Position numbers and translations under genes: made by a program. Shown here piece after piece: positions 8,213-17,732 of a DNA stretch of 64,000 nt. The stretch's first letter is position 1; every line of letters begins with the position of its first letter. The notes beneath the pieces are model-generated. The model worked only from the letters and a program-made list of their open reading frames with translations, searched no databases and had not been told where the DNA came from. The stretch lies in contig JAENZP010000012.1 in assembly GCA_016841205.1 (NCBI GenBank), positions 1 to 64,000 of the forward strand. Reading direction: 5' to 3'. The DNA is from Desulfoscipio geothermicus (GTDB taxonomy: Bacteria; Bacillota; Desulfotomaculia; Desulfotomaculales; Desulfallaceae).

Positions 8213-8803
8213 TTATAACAAAAACCGATGTATCAAAAGCGGTGTGATAGAGGTTTCTACAGCCGCTGCAAGAACCAGCAAGGGCAAGATAACTACTAAA
8301 TAAGTTTTTAAAACCCGCCCGGTAATACGTTCCCCCTGGCTGCGCAAGCGACGGTAGTAAAAACTAGCTCCCGAGGCCAGGAAAAGCGCCCCTAGCTCGG
8401 GTACGCCGTGAGGCAAAAGCCCAAACAGCCAAATTTGAAAAATGGAATGATTAAATAAAGCGGCCTGCATTTGCACGGCAAAACCGCCTACGGCACCGTT
8501 AAGTAATAAAATAAATACCGGCCAAACATTATACGTGATGATACCCAGTACCAGCACTGTGAAACTTACTATACTATTCCTGGCTAAAATAAACATAAAT
8601 AAGTTATCCGGCAAACCTTCACCAAAAGGATTAGTTATTATCATATCCCGCACTACACCGTAGTACACGGCAGCCCTATCGGAAACCAGCATGGCCAGAA
8701 TATGGCCGGTACAGGTCGCCAACACAAATATGGCCAGACAAATCAAACTTTCCCTCTGATAATACCTTACCTCCTGCCACCCCTTGTTAAACCAGGTTAA
8801 CAA
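8213..8803 (-). CDS. spoIIM: stage II sporulation protein M family membrane protein
   Basis: A 196-residue polytopic membrane protein of the SpoIIM/DUF95 family. It has about five hydrophobic segments, FILARNSIVSFTVLVLGI, and the conserved GLLPHGVPELGALFLASGA before the penultimate helix. SpoIIM is part of the DMP peptidoglycan-remodelling machine in engulfment, but DUF95 paralogues also exist outside sporulation, so the symbol is likely rather than certain. It follows the hypothetical gene at 8835-9212 by about 30 bases in the same direction and may be cotranscribed with it. Confidence 0.75.
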   Translation of the reverse strand: MLTWFNKGWQEVRYYQRESLICLAIFVLATCTGHILAMLVSDRAAVYYGVVRDMIITNPFGEGLPDNLFMFILARNSIVSFTVLVLGIITYNVWPVFILLLNGAVGGFAVQMQAALFNHSIFQIWLFGLLPHGVPELGALFLASGASFYYRRLRSQGERITGRVLKTYLVVILPLLVLAAAVETSITPLLIHRFLL

Positions 8804-8834
8804 ATATCCACCCCACCTTTAACTAATCAGGCTT

Positions 8835-9212
8835 TCACCGCTTACTATTTCTATTATTACCGTTTTTTTTCCGTACGGGATCATAGGAATTAAATAGCTC
8901 TAACAATTCCGGTTGATAGCTGCTTTGTTGATAGAATTCCCTGTAAGGAGAACCCTGCAGCCGTTTTGCTAAATCCAGCACCTTATAGTAATCAAGACCC
9001 GCTAAACGGCTTACATAATGCAGCAAACAAAACCCGGGGCGCAAATCGTCCCCCTGAAAAAACCTGAACTGTGAAGCTATCTGCCTACCACGGGTATTAT
9101 AATACGCAGTAATAAACTGCAGCGCAGGGATAGACTTAAAATCATCAGCCACCGTCGGCTCATCGACATAGACCATCCAGAAACCTCTGCCAAGATACCA
9201 GATATCATTCAT
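8835..9212 (-). CDS. hypothetical protein
   Basis: A 125-residue soluble protein that I do not recognise. It starts MNDIWYLGRGFWMVYVDEP, is rich in aromatic residues and has a polar C-terminal tail (RKKNGNNRNSKR). GAGGTGACATAA precedes the ATG at good spacing. It lies just upstream of the SpoIIM-family gene on the same strand and diverges from trkA. The only functional hint is this position. Confidence 0.6.
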   Translation of the reverse strand: MNDIWYLGRGFWMVYVDEPTVADDFKSIPALQFITAYYNTRGRQIASQFRFFQGDDLRPGFCLLHYVSRLAGLDYYKVLDLAKRLQGSPYREFYQQSSYQPELLELFNSYDPVRKKNGNNRNSKR

Positions 9213-9299
9213 TTATGTCACCTCTGTACAATACTATAACATACAATTTTTGCCTTTTTAACTAGTAATTTAACTTTTTCTCCAGGCAAGACAAATACA

Positions 9300-9328
9300 T
9301 TGCTATAAAATAGCCCTTGGCGTATACT
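9300..9328 (+). promoter_or_regulatory. promoter of trkA-trkH
   Basis: TTGCTA at 9300-9305, a 17-base spacer and TATACT at 9323-9328. It lies about 45 bases upstream of the trkA start. Confidence 0.65.
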
Positions 9329-9372
9329 AATTATTGCATTAAACACATCGGCAAAATGATGAGGTGCGTACA

Positions 9373-10728
9373 TTGAAGACCACTATTATCGGAGCGGGTA
9401 AAATAGGCAAAGAAATAGCCGTTAGATTACTGCAAGAAGGTCACGATTTGGTTATCATTGAAAAAAATGAATTGACGATGCAAAAAATTGAGGAGGATTT
9501 TGATTGCCTCTGTATCAGGGGCAATGGTGCCACTGCCAAAATTCTCAGTTCATACGACGTTGCAAATTCTGAGCTACTCATTGCGGTAACCAACAGCGAC
9601 GAGGTAAACATGATCGCCTGTATGACGGCCAAACAGATTGGCATCCAACGCACCGTAGCCCGCATCAGAGACCCGGAATACTCCCAAAATAAAATTATCA
9701 GCAAAGAAGCTCTAGGTATTGACCTGATCATCAACCCGGAATACGCGGCAGCTATGGAAATTAATCGTTTTCTCACTATGGCCTTACCGGTGCACATGGA
9801 ACCCTTTGCCAGAGGCCAAGTGCAGTTGGCAGATATAACTGTAAACGAGAGCATGCCTTTATTTGCCAACAAAAAACTGATGGATATGGATATTCCCCGG
9901 TCACTGCTCATTGTAGCTATATCACGCAACGGCGGAATGATTATCCCCGGCGGCCAGGATGTTGTTTTACCTGGTGATACCATATACCTGCTGGGACATT
10001 CGGACATAATCAATAAAATTTGCGCTAAAGTTAAAAAGAAACGGCCAAGGGTGCAAAACGTGATGATACTAGGCGGCGGGCGCATCGGTTTTTACATGGC
10101 AGAAAGGCTTTGCACTCAGGGCATGAATGTTAAGGTCTTTGAACAAAACAGCGAACGTTGCCGGGAACTGGCTGAAAAGCTGCCTGAAGCATTTATTTTA
10201 TGCGCGGATGGCTCGGATTTGGAACTACTGTGTCATGAGGGCATCAAAGATACTGATGCTTTTGTCACAGTCACCGGCCTTGACGAAGAAAACTTATTGC
10301 TGGCATTACTGGCCAAGCAAATGGGTGCCAAAAGAGTTATAGCCAAGGTTAGCCGCCCTGGCTACGCGCCACTGGTTGAACAGCTGGGTGTGGACTACGC
10401 TATCAGCCCCCGCCTTATCACGGCCGGCGAGGTATTGCGTTTCATCAAGGGCGGACGACTGCTATCCCTTTCTCTGCTGCTCAACGAAAAAGCTGAAGTC
10501 ATTGAATTATTTGTACAGCCCGGCAGTAAAATTATCGGTCGCCCCTTACACAAATCCGGGCTACCGGACGGCACTATTATCGGCACCATAATGCGGGGCA
10601 ACAAGGTAATTATTCCCCAAGGTAATGACATCATAAAAGAGCATGACCGTTTAGTAGTATTTGCTTTGGGCCATAACGTAAACATTATTGAATCAATGTG
10701 TGGAGTTGGAGGAATTCGGCTTGAATAA
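9373..10728 (+). CDS. trkA: Trk potassium uptake regulatory protein TrkA
   Basis: Cytoplasmic NAD-binding gating subunit of the TrkH potassium channel. A frame extends to GTG 9364, but that GTG belongs to the ribosome binding site GAGGTG. TTG at 9373 then gives MKTTIIGAGKIGKEIA (451 residues). Two RCK_N domains are visible, with GAGKIG near residue 7 and GGGRIG near 235, each followed by an RCK_C domain. This is the duplicated layout of full-length TrkA. The trkH start overlaps its stop by 8 bases, so the two subunits are coupled. Confidence 0.93.
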   Translation: MKTTIIGAGKIGKEIAVRLLQEGHDLVIIEKNELTMQKIEEDFDCLCIRGNGATAKILSSYDVANSELLIAVTNSDEVNMIACMTAKQIGIQRTVARIRDPEYSQNKIISKEALGIDLIINPEYAAAMEINRFLTMALPVHMEPFARGQVQLADITVNESMPLFANKKLMDMDIPRSLLIVAISRNGGMIIPGGQDVVLPGDTIYLLGHSDIINKICAKVKKKRPRVQNVMILGGGRIGFYMAERLCTQGMNVKVFEQNSERCRELAEKLPEAFILCADGSDLELLCHEGIKDTDAFVTVTGLDEENLLLALLAKQMGAKRVIAKVSRPGYAPLVEQLGVDYAISPRLITAGEVLRFIKGGRLLSLSLLLNEKAEVIELFVQPGSKIIGRPLHKSGLPDGTIIGTIMRGNKVIIPQGNDIIKEHDRLVVFALGHNVNIIESMCGVGGIRLE

Positions 10729-12166
10729 GCCACTAATTCTACGCGCACTGGGTCTGGTTCTACTTTGTGAAGCCGGGTCCATGTTGCCATCACTGGGCAT
10801 TGCCTTGTATTTACAAGAAAGTGCATATATCGCATTTGCCATATCCATCTTAATATTGACGCTTATTGGACTACCCCTTTCCCGCACCCTAATCACCGCA
10901 AGCGATGTCGGGTACCGGGAAGGGTTTGTTATTGCCACTGCCAGCTGGCTATTGCTGGCCTTGTTTGGAGCACTGCCCTTCATGGTTAGCGGGGTTATCC
11001 CCGGTTTCATCGACGCTCTTTTTGAAACCATGTCCGGGTTTACTACCACTGGAGCCAGCATATTAAAAGACGTTGAAAGCATTCCCAGGAGTATGCTTTT
11101 CTGGCGCAGTGCCACCCACTGGCTGGGCGGCATGGGGATCATCGTTTTAACTCTGGCGCTGATTCCTTCCCTGAAAATAGCCGGCCTCAAACTGTTTCGG
11201 GCCGAAGTGCCCGGACCGGACAAAAGCAAGGTACTGCCCCGGGTGGCCCAGACTTCCCGGGAATTATATAAACTGTATATTATAATCACCATCGCTGAAA
11301 TTGCCGCTCTAAAAATTGCCGGCCTTAGCTGGTTTGACTCTTTTATCCACACCTTTGGCAGTGTGGCCACCGGTGGTTTTTCCAATTATAATGCCAGTGT
11401 GGGTGCATTTAACAATAACCCGGCGGCCCAATACATTATTATATTTTTCATGTTTATTTGTGGCATGAACTTTACACTGCACTTTCATGCGATACGGGGC
11501 AATTTCCTTCCTTTATGGAAGGATCCCGAAAGCAGGTTGTACCTGGCTGTGACTGTAATCGCCTGGTTATTAATTAGTATTAACTTAATTATGGCGGCGG
11601 ATTACCAAATTGGCATAGCTTTACGCCAATCGGCTTTTCAAACGGTATCTATTTTAACCACCACTGGCTTTGCCACCGCAGACTATACCCTGTGGCCAAC
11701 ATTCAGCCAGGGTGTGATTTTTCTGCTCATGTTTATCGGCGGCTGTGCCGGCTCCACCGCAGGCGGCATTAAAAACGTACGTTACTTAATTTTGGCTAAA
11801 AGTGCCTCCAGACAGGTTGCCAAACTCATCCACCCCAAGGCGGTTATCCCGGTTCGCCTTGGCCGCAGTATAGTTCCGGATGAGCTGGTGGAAAACGTGC
11901 AGTCCTTTTTCTTTTTATACTTCATACTGTTGATTCTTGGTATACTGATTATTACTGCTCTGGGTATTGATCTGATCAGTGCCATATCGGCTGTGGCCGC
12001 CTGCCTGGGCAATATCGGGCCCGGTTTTGGCATAGTCGGTCCAGCCTCCAACTATTCGACCATTCCAGGAGCGGGGAAGTTGGTATTAACCATTTGCATG
12101 CTGATGGGACGCCTGGAAATCTACACGATACTGGTTTTCTTTAGCCACCGGATGTGGCGTTCATAG
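10721..12166 (+). CDS. trkH: Trk potassium uptake channel subunit TrkH
   Basis: A 481-residue membrane channel protein with about ten membrane segments and four pore loops: MSGFTTTGAS, FGSVATGGFSNYN, ILTTTGFATADY and AACLGNIGPGFG. The start is TTG 10721, eight bases after GGAGG, inside the last codons of trkA. An upstream in-frame TTG at 10688 has no such site. Together with TrkA it forms a potassium uptake system at the cytoplasmic membrane. Confidence 0.93.
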   Translation: MNKPLILRALGLVLLCEAGSMLPSLGIALYLQESAYIAFAISILILTLIGLPLSRTLITASDVGYREGFVIATASWLLLALFGALPFMVSGVIPGFIDALFETMSGFTTTGASILKDVESIPRSMLFWRSATHWLGGMGIIVLTLALIPSLKIAGLKLFRAEVPGPDKSKVLPRVAQTSRELYKLYIIITIAEIAALKIAGLSWFDSFIHTFGSVATGGFSNYNASVGAFNNNPAAQYIIIFFMFICGMNFTLHFHAIRGNFLPLWKDPESRLYLAVTVIAWLLISINLIMAADYQIGIALRQSAFQTVSILTTTGFATADYTLWPTFSQGVIFLLMFIGGCAGSTAGGIKNVRYLILAKSASRQVAKLIHPKAVIPVRLGRSIVPDELVENVQSFFFLYFILLILGILIITALGIDLISAISAVAACLGNIGPGFGIVGPASNYSTIPGAGKLVLTICMLMGRLEIYTILVFFSHRMWRS

Positions 12167-12201
12167 TGCACCTGCAAAGTTTTGCTGAGCGGCTGCATGC
12201 A

Positions 12202-12226
12202 AAAAGCCCCGTCCTCCGGGGCTTTT
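12202..12226 (+). terminator. terminator after trkH
   Basis: AAAAGCCCCG, a five-base loop and CGGGGCTTTT form a perfect 10-base stem with A and T flanks. It can act in both directions between the convergent trkH and DUF4363 genes. Confidence 0.85.
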
Positions 12227-12252
12227 ATTAACGAAACATAGGTTGTTTTGTT

Positions 12253-12633
12253 TTAAAATATATTTTTTAAGTGAACCTGTTCCTTTTCAGGTATATGCTC
12301 CAGCATTTGCTTAAGCACTGCCAACTCCCCTGATGCCATAGCGCGATCCTGCTCGTTTATATACTGCTTGCTACGGGTCAGAGCCATGTCAATATTATCA
12401 ATTTCCTGGTGATCAATAACCATTGCCCACCACCCATTGTGCTTATTCCATAATTTTTCCACTCTCCCAATACCGGCGCCGGCTTCTTCCCATTTACCAT
12501 AGTCAACGGCCCTCTCCAGCTCGCCAAACCCGGCCACTATTTCATTGGTGGCAGCATCCAACCTGTCCATTGCAATGAAGCCAACCGAAACCGCCAGTAG
12601 CAACCCAACTATCACTGCCACATAAATCCTCAT
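12253..12633 (-). CDS. DUF4363 family protein
   Basis: A 126-residue protein with one N-terminal membrane anchor (residues 3-22), then helical repeats containing WWAMVIDHQEIDNID and ending in HLKNIF, typical of DUF4363 in Clostridia. Its function is unknown. The start overlaps the end of the DUF421 gene by four bases (ATGA). This pairing of DUF421 and DUF4363 recurs in spore-formers and suggests a membrane complex, but I infer this only from position. Confidence 0.8.
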   Translation of the reverse strand: MRIYVAVIVGLLLAVSVGFIAMDRLDAATNEIVAGFGELERAVDYGKWEEAGAGIGRVEKLWNKHNGWWAMVIDHQEIDNIDMALTRSKQYINEQDRAMASGELAVLKQMLEHIPEKEQVHLKNIF

Positions 12634-13331
12634 ACCCGACCACCATCCGGTTTATTTTTTAGCTGGTAAAACAGTTTACCAGCAGTATCCAGGCTGGCAA
12701 AAAAAACCTTTTTAAAGTCATCAATACCAAACTTAAGCAGTTCTGTCCTCAACCATTCCCTGGTCAGGTTAACTCTACGCAGGTTTTGTTCGTTTAGCTG
12801 GCCGTCAATAATCACTGACAAAGGCATACCCTCATACTGAGTATTAATTTGTAAATCTTCGGGCTGAAGAGCCCGCTTTTGCGATTTAGGTATCACACTG
12901 AGCTGGCCGTTGGTTTCCACAATGGCAAATTCCACATCAGATAGATTAGGATAATTTTTAGACCGTAGCTGTTCCAACAAGTCATTAACATTATAGCGCA
13001 AGTACCTGAGCTCTTGTTCAACCAGCTTGCCATTTGCTACTACCACGCTGGGTTTGCCACAAATAACGCCCCGTGCCTTTAAGCTCTTCATGGAGATATA
13101 GGACAAGGCTACCTGGGCCACCATTAATATAATAATCGGAATTATTCCGCTTAGCAGTGGTACACCGGTATTTTGCATGGGAATAGCAGCCAGATCGGCA
13201 ATCATCAGGGCCACCACCAGCTCAAAGGGCTGCAACTGCCCTATTTCCTGCTTGCCCATAATACGCATAACGATAACCACGGCAATATATAGGATAAGTG
13301 TTCTAATGATGATCAACAACATAAAAATCAC
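12630..13331 (-). CDS. DUF421 (YetF/YrbG family) membrane protein
   Basis: A 233-residue protein with three N-terminal hydrophobic helices (residues about 3-95; VVIVMRIMGKQEIGQLQPFELVVALMI spans the family signature, shown here in part as MGKQEIGQLQPFE). A soluble alpha/beta domain follows, with RSKNYPNLSDVEFAIVETNG and LSVIPK. All of these are characteristic of the YetF/YrbG family, proposed to act in spore or membrane physiology. It is first of two coupled genes with DUF4363. Confidence 0.85.
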   Translation of the reverse strand: MIFMLLIIIRTLILYIAVVIVMRIMGKQEIGQLQPFELVVALMIADLAAIPMQNTGVPLLSGIIPIIILMVAQVALSYISMKSLKARGVICGKPSVVVANGKLVEQELRYLRYNVNDLLEQLRSKNYPNLSDVEFAIVETNGQLSVIPKSQKRALQPEDLQINTQYEGMPLSVIIDGQLNEQNLRRVNLTREWLRTELLKFGIDDFKKVFFASLDTAGKLFYQLKNKPDGGRV

Positions 13332-13397
13332 CCAAACTTTTTAAAATTATTATTCCAAAGCATGCCGCTCCAGCCTTAATAAGCACCTCAAAAGCAC

Positions 13398-15944
13398 TTA
13401 AAAACTTTCTGCCCACCTCACCAGGGGGATTTCGAATTTGCCGGTCATATATTGGTAGACAGGTCTTACCCTGACAGTATAGCCATAAGTTCCCTGAGAC
13501 AAGGGTATTTTGCCCATAAACCGGTAGGTTCCATCCCCAAGCTTTTCCTTTATTTCCATGCTTATAGTGTTTAAATTACTAATATAAGGCCCCTTATCAT
13601 TTCCCAAGGCAATCTCCACAGCCACTTCCGACGGCTTAATCGGACCCAGTTTAATTACCGATTCCACCGCTAATTCTTCACCGGCCTGCATATCCCACCT
13701 ACCATTGGTCCAGGTGTGCTCCACCTTTACATGATGCCAGTTCTCCTGAATAAACCGCTTAAAGCGGCAGGCTTGTTCAGCCGCTGCATAATTTGATTCC
13801 ATAAACGCAATGCCCCGGTCAATAGCCGGTATATAAAGCTTTTCTGTATATTCCATCACCATCCGGGCGGTACTAAAATGAGGAATAATTGTACGCATGG
13901 AACTGCGCATCCTGGCCACCCACTGGCCGGGTATATTATTTTCCCGCTCATAATAAAGAGGTATTACTTTCTCCTCAAGCACCTTGTATAGATAATAGGT
14001 ATCATTTCTGTCCTGCTGCAGCTCGTTTAATTGCAAATCACCGGGATCGCCAATGGCAAAACCATTTTGGCCGTTATAAGCCTCAGGCCACCACCCGTCC
14101 AGCACACTGCAATGCAGCACACCGTTCATAGCGGCTTTCATGCCGCTGGTGCCGCTGGCTTCCATAGGCCAACGTGGAGTATTCAGCCAAACATCCACAC
14201 CGTGCACCAGGTGCCGGGCTACGTTAATATCGTAATTCTCAAGGAACACTATTTTGCCTTTAAAAGGTTCCTCGTGGGAATAATCGATAACTTTTTTTAT
14301 CAATTCCTGGCCGGCACCATCTTTGGGGTGGGCCTTGCCGGCAAACACTATCTGTACCGGTTTATCTAAATCATTTAGCATTGCCGCCAGTCGTTCCGGA
14401 TCATTAAAAATTAGCGCAGCCCGCTTGTAAGTGGCAAAACGGCGGGCAAAACCAATAGTCAGCGCATGCGGCAGTAATACATCCCCGGCATCGGCAACAA
14501 CCACTTCGGAATCGTGATTACGCCGGCACTTTTGCTGTACTCTTTCTCTGATGTATTTGATGGCCTTATTCTTTAACTGCAAATGGGTATCCCAAATTAC
14601 CCGGTCGGGAATATCATTAACCCGCTGCCAAAAGACGCTATCGGTCACCTTACCGGCCCAGTTCTCTCCCAGATACTTACAGAAAACACTTTTCCATTCC
14701 TCGGCAATCCAGGAACTGCTATGTACCCCGTTGGTCACAGAGGTAACCGGTACCTCCTCAACAGGTATGGTAGGATAAAACCGGTGCATCATCTGGCGGG
14801 TCACTTCTCCGTGAAGCTTACTGACCCCATTGCAAAAACCTGCCATGCGCATTGCTAAAACCGTCATATTAAACTCGTTTTGTTCAGCGTCCCAACCCAG
14901 TTCTAATAAGGTATCACAGTCCATACCGGTGTCACGACATAACTCGGCCAAATGTTTTTCTGCCAAAAGCCGGTCAAAAACATCATGCCCGGCGGGTACG
15001 GGTGTATGAGTGGTAAATATGGTATTGGCCCGGATAGCTTCTCTGGCAGTTGCCGAGGGGACCCCGTCGCTGACCATTTCCCGTAACCGCTCCAAGGTCA
15101 AAAATGCAGAATGTCCTTCATTAATATGCCAAACAGCCGGGGTTATGCCCAATACATTTAATGCCCTGACCCCGCCCACACCGAGCACTATCTCCTGAGT
15201 AATGCGCATTTCTCGCCCCCCGCCATATAACTGCCCGGTAATCTTGCGATCGTCTTCCATGTTAACAGGAAGATCGGTATCCAGAAGAATTAACTGTACT
15301 AGTCCCACTTGAGCTTTCCACAACCTAACAAATACCGTCCTACCGGGCAGTTCCACCGATATAGTAGTATCCAGGCCGCTATTCCCAACCACCGGTGTAA
15401 CAGGAATTTCACTAAAATTTATATCCGGGTAATGGTTTTCCTGGCGACCATCCGGGTTGATGATTTGGTTAAAGTAACCATGTTTATACAATAAACCAAC
15501 TCCCACAAATGGTAAACCTAGATCGCTGGCCGACTTGGTATGATCACCGGCCAACACACCAAGCCCGCCGGAATAGATGGGGCAGGATTCATGCAGTCCA
15601 AACTCAGCGGAAAAATAGGTAATAGTTTTGTCCTTGTACCGGGGATGGGTTTGCAGATACCATTTTTCCCCACTCATATAGCGATCATAACTAGTCACTA
15701 CTTCATCATATATTTTTAAATAATTCTGGTCGGCGGCTACCCGTTCCAATTCTTCCCTACGTACTCGCAGTAAAAATTTTACCGGGTTGTGTCCTACCCG
15801 CTCCCAAAGCCCCGGGTTTATATCCTTGTACAGTTCCCAAGCCTGGCTCTGCCAGCTAAACCAGAGGTTATAGGACAAATCACGCAGGCGTGCAATGCGT
15901 TCCGGCAGCAGCGGGTTCACTGTAACAGTGCGGAAATAAAACAT
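13398..15944 (-). CDS. glgP: alpha-glucan (glycogen/maltodextrin) phosphorylase
   Basis: An 848-residue GT35 phosphorylase that releases glucose 1-phosphate from alpha-1,4-glucans. The N-terminal DUF3417 segment (LPERIARLRDLSYNLWFSW, about 14-32) and overall size mark the short archaeal/thermophile-type subfamily. FSAEFGLHESCPIYSGGLGVL and HINEGHSAF are conserved active-site regions. The pyridoxal-phosphate lysine is in SGTSGMKAAMNG near residue 602. A beta-strand C-terminal extension is present. It stands alone, without other glg genes nearby. Confidence 0.92.
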   Translation of the reverse strand: MFYFRTVTVNPLLPERIARLRDLSYNLWFSWQSQAWELYKDINPGLWERVGHNPVKFLLRVRREELERVAADQNYLKIYDEVVTSYDRYMSGEKWYLQTHPRYKDKTITYFSAEFGLHESCPIYSGGLGVLAGDHTKSASDLGLPFVGVGLLYKHGYFNQIINPDGRQENHYPDINFSEIPVTPVVGNSGLDTTISVELPGRTVFVRLWKAQVGLVQLILLDTDLPVNMEDDRKITGQLYGGGREMRITQEIVLGVGGVRALNVLGITPAVWHINEGHSAFLTLERLREMVSDGVPSATAREAIRANTIFTTHTPVPAGHDVFDRLLAEKHLAELCRDTGMDCDTLLELGWDAEQNEFNMTVLAMRMAGFCNGVSKLHGEVTRQMMHRFYPTIPVEEVPVTSVTNGVHSSSWIAEEWKSVFCKYLGENWAGKVTDSVFWQRVNDIPDRVIWDTHLQLKNKAIKYIRERVQQKCRRNHDSEVVVADAGDVLLPHALTIGFARRFATYKRAALIFNDPERLAAMLNDLDKPVQIVFAGKAHPKDGAGQELIKKVIDYSHEEPFKGKIVFLENYDINVARHLVHGVDVWLNTPRWPMEASGTSGMKAAMNGVLHCSVLDGWWPEAYNGQNGFAIGDPGDLQLNELQQDRNDTYYLYKVLEEKVIPLYYERENNIPGQWVARMRSSMRTIIPHFSTARMVMEYTEKLYIPAIDRGIAFMESNYAAAEQACRFKRFIQENWHHVKVEHTWTNGRWDMQAGEELAVESVIKLGPIKPSEVAVEIALGNDKGPYISNLNTISMEIKEKLGDGTYRFMGKIPLSQGTYGYTVRVRPVYQYMTGKFEIPLVRWAESF

Positions 15945-16012
15945 GTGATGACCTCCGTTATCTCATGTAGGATTTTTTTATTTTATCCTTAAAAAGGATC
16001 CGTAATGCACAG

Positions 16013-16059
16013 TAAAAATAAAAAACCGGTCAGGAGGGTATAAAACCCGCCTACCGGTT
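16013..16059 (-). terminator. terminator of the zinc-ribbon gene
   Basis: On the minus strand AACCGGTAGGCGGGT pairs, with one mismatch and one bulge, with ACCCTCCTGACCGGTT and is followed by TTTTTATTTTT. Confidence 0.8.
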
Positions 16060-16090
16060 ATTGTTAAACTATAAGCTATATAAGCATCAC

Positions 16091-16396
16091 CTATGCCCAG
16101 GAGCTAGACCGCTTGGATTGATAACAATCCTTGCAATATACCGGCCTGCTGCCGTTGGGTTTGAAAGGAACGCTGGTCATAGCCCCGCACTCATCACACA
16201 CCACTTCATACATTTGTCTTTCCCTGGCACCACCAGCACGGAAGTTGTTATTTTGGCGGCGTGCCTTGCGGCATTCCGGGCAGCGGGAAGGAGCGTTTTC
16301 AAAACCCTTTTCAGCGAAAAACTCCTGCTCACCGGCTGTAAATACAAACTCTTCACCACAATCTTTACAAACTAAATTCTTATCCGAGAAAGTCAT
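16091..16396 (-). CDS. zinc-ribbon domain protein
   Basis: A 101-residue protein with two zinc ribbons: Cys pairs at 10/13 and 39/42 (the zf-trcl type, with FFAEKGFENAPSRCPEC) and at 67/70 and 88/91 (CDECG, CKDC). Such proteins are common in Firmicutes and are thought to bind nucleic acid or protein, but no specific role is known. It is monocistronic with a clear terminator. Confidence 0.85.
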   Translation of the reverse strand: MTFSDKNLVCKDCGEEFVFTAGEQEFFAEKGFENAPSRCPECRKARRQNNNFRAGGARERQMYEVVCDECGAMTSVPFKPNGSRPVYCKDCYQSKRSSSWA

Positions 16397-16554
16397 ACCC
16401 TGAAATTGTCCCCCTTATGAATTATTCTTACCCTATGGAACCTTTGACAGATGATTCGCCTATTCATAAGAAAGACAGACAAACACCGCAAAACAATTCC
16501 ATGAGCACCTGATATAATAATATGAGAAAACCAGCTAAATTACAATAAGCACTT

Positions 16555-17100
16555 TTATAATTTTCTAGCTCTCAGTATAGATGCCCATTTTTTAGGTTTC
16601 TCCGGGCCCGGCTTTTCTTCCGGCGTTGATTCCAGTGCCGTCACTGCAATTTCCGTTCTGGCAGGCAGAAAGTCAACCGGGTAAAACACTTCTGAGCGAC
16701 CATGTTCATACTCCAAGCGGCGGCGCATATCCAATATGGATTTTTCCAAACGTTCCACTCGCTCCCAAGCAGTTTTTTTCTTTTCCGCCTCCACCAGACA
16801 CGCCAAATCTCTGAGTTTGCCACGTAGCTTAAAATTATCAGCACTTAGCCGTTCAATCTCACCGGCCATTTCCAGGTACTTATCATTGCTAAATAAAGCG
16901 TTTTCCAACTGTTCTATACGTTCCCGGTAGATACTGTTGGTCCGGCTTAATGCTTCGTTTTCCACAATACTATTGCGTAACTTTTCTTCTCTCTCCTGGC
17001 TCAACGTACCGTTAACCAGACGGTAGGTTGAAAGCGAACCTACTGCCGCACCCGCACTTAGCCACGTTAAAATCATTGCCCCTTCTACTAGCACAGCCAA
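16555..17100 (-). CDS. membrane-anchored coiled-coil protein, unknown function
   Basis: A 181-residue protein with one N-terminal hydrophobic helix (about residues 4-25) and a long charged coiled-coil stretch (about 33-135, many Glu/Arg/Leu heptads), then a Pro-rich basic tail. I do not recognise the family. GAGGGGG lies upstream of both TTG 17100 and GTG 17094. The GTG has the better spacing of about 7 bases, so the protein may be two residues shorter. No neighbour hints at a role. Confidence 0.6.
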   Translation of the reverse strand: MAVLVEGAMILTWLSAGAAVGSLSTYRLVNGTLSQEREEKLRNSIVENEALSRTNSIYRERIEQLENALFSNDKYLEMAGEIERLSADNFKLRGKLRDLACLVEAEKKKTAWERVERLEKSILDMRRRLEYEHGRSEVFYPVDFLPARTEIAVTALESTPEEKPGPEKPKKWASILRARKL

Positions 17101-17279
17101 TCCCCCTCATTAGTGTTGTACCTTTTTTCCTATTCTATATAAATTTGGTTTTTCCTTCCATATAAAGGGAAATTGTTGCATTTAGTAGGCACATAATTAG
17201 ATGCTGAGTGTTATATTATGCTATAGTAATAAATATGCCGGGATTTCTAAAAGTGAAGGATTAAAGAAAGGCACTTACC

Positions 17280-17732
17280 ATGAAAATAATAGTTGATGCC
17301 GACGCTTGCCCTAAAAATGCACTGCTCATATGTTTCCGTTTGGCCCGGGATTACCAAATTGCCCTGCATACAGTTTCCAGCTTCAACCATAATATTAGTT
17401 CCGACCACCATACCACCGTCGGTAATGCCTCCCAGGAAGCTGATTTGGCCGTTATGAATATGACGACCAGGGACGATATTGTAGTTACTCAGGATGGTGG
17501 CCTGGCCGCTATGGTGCTGGGTAAGGGAGCGAAAGCCCTCTCACCAACCGGCAAAATATTTAACAAGGAAACCATCGTTTTCCTGTTGGAGGAAAGGGAA
17601 ACCAAAGCTAAATTGCGCCGGAGCGGCAGGCATACCAGAGGACCGCGCAAACGCACGCCGGAGGATGACCAGCGGTTTGCCTCCAACCTGCGCAAGCTGA
17701 TTAAAGAACAAAATCTATCACTGGACCTGTAA
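17280..17732 (+). CDS. YaiI/YqxD family protein (UPF0178)
   Basis: A 150-residue protein with the family signature [47 protein letters not shown] and a basic C-terminus ([17 protein letters not shown]). It is a PIN-like fold, so a nuclease role is suspected but unproven. It converges on thiZ, with the last 15 bases overlapping that gene. Confidence 0.85.
   Translation: MKIIVDADACPKNALLICFRLARDYQIALHTVSSFNHNISSDHHTTVGNASQEADLAVMNMTTRDDIVVTQDGGLAAMVLGKGAKALSPTGKIFNKETIVFLLEERETKAKLRRSGRHTRGPRKRTPEDDQRFASNLRKLIKEQNLSLDL

Noticed and set aside
9441-10085. Long antisense frame opposite trkA
   Set aside because: Mirror of a strong coding region without its own start signals or protein similarity.
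10693-11385. Long open frame of 230 codons opposite trkH
   Set aside because: It lies fully antisense to a well-supported channel gene, has no ribosome site and its translation resembles no protein; such shadows arise from codon bias.
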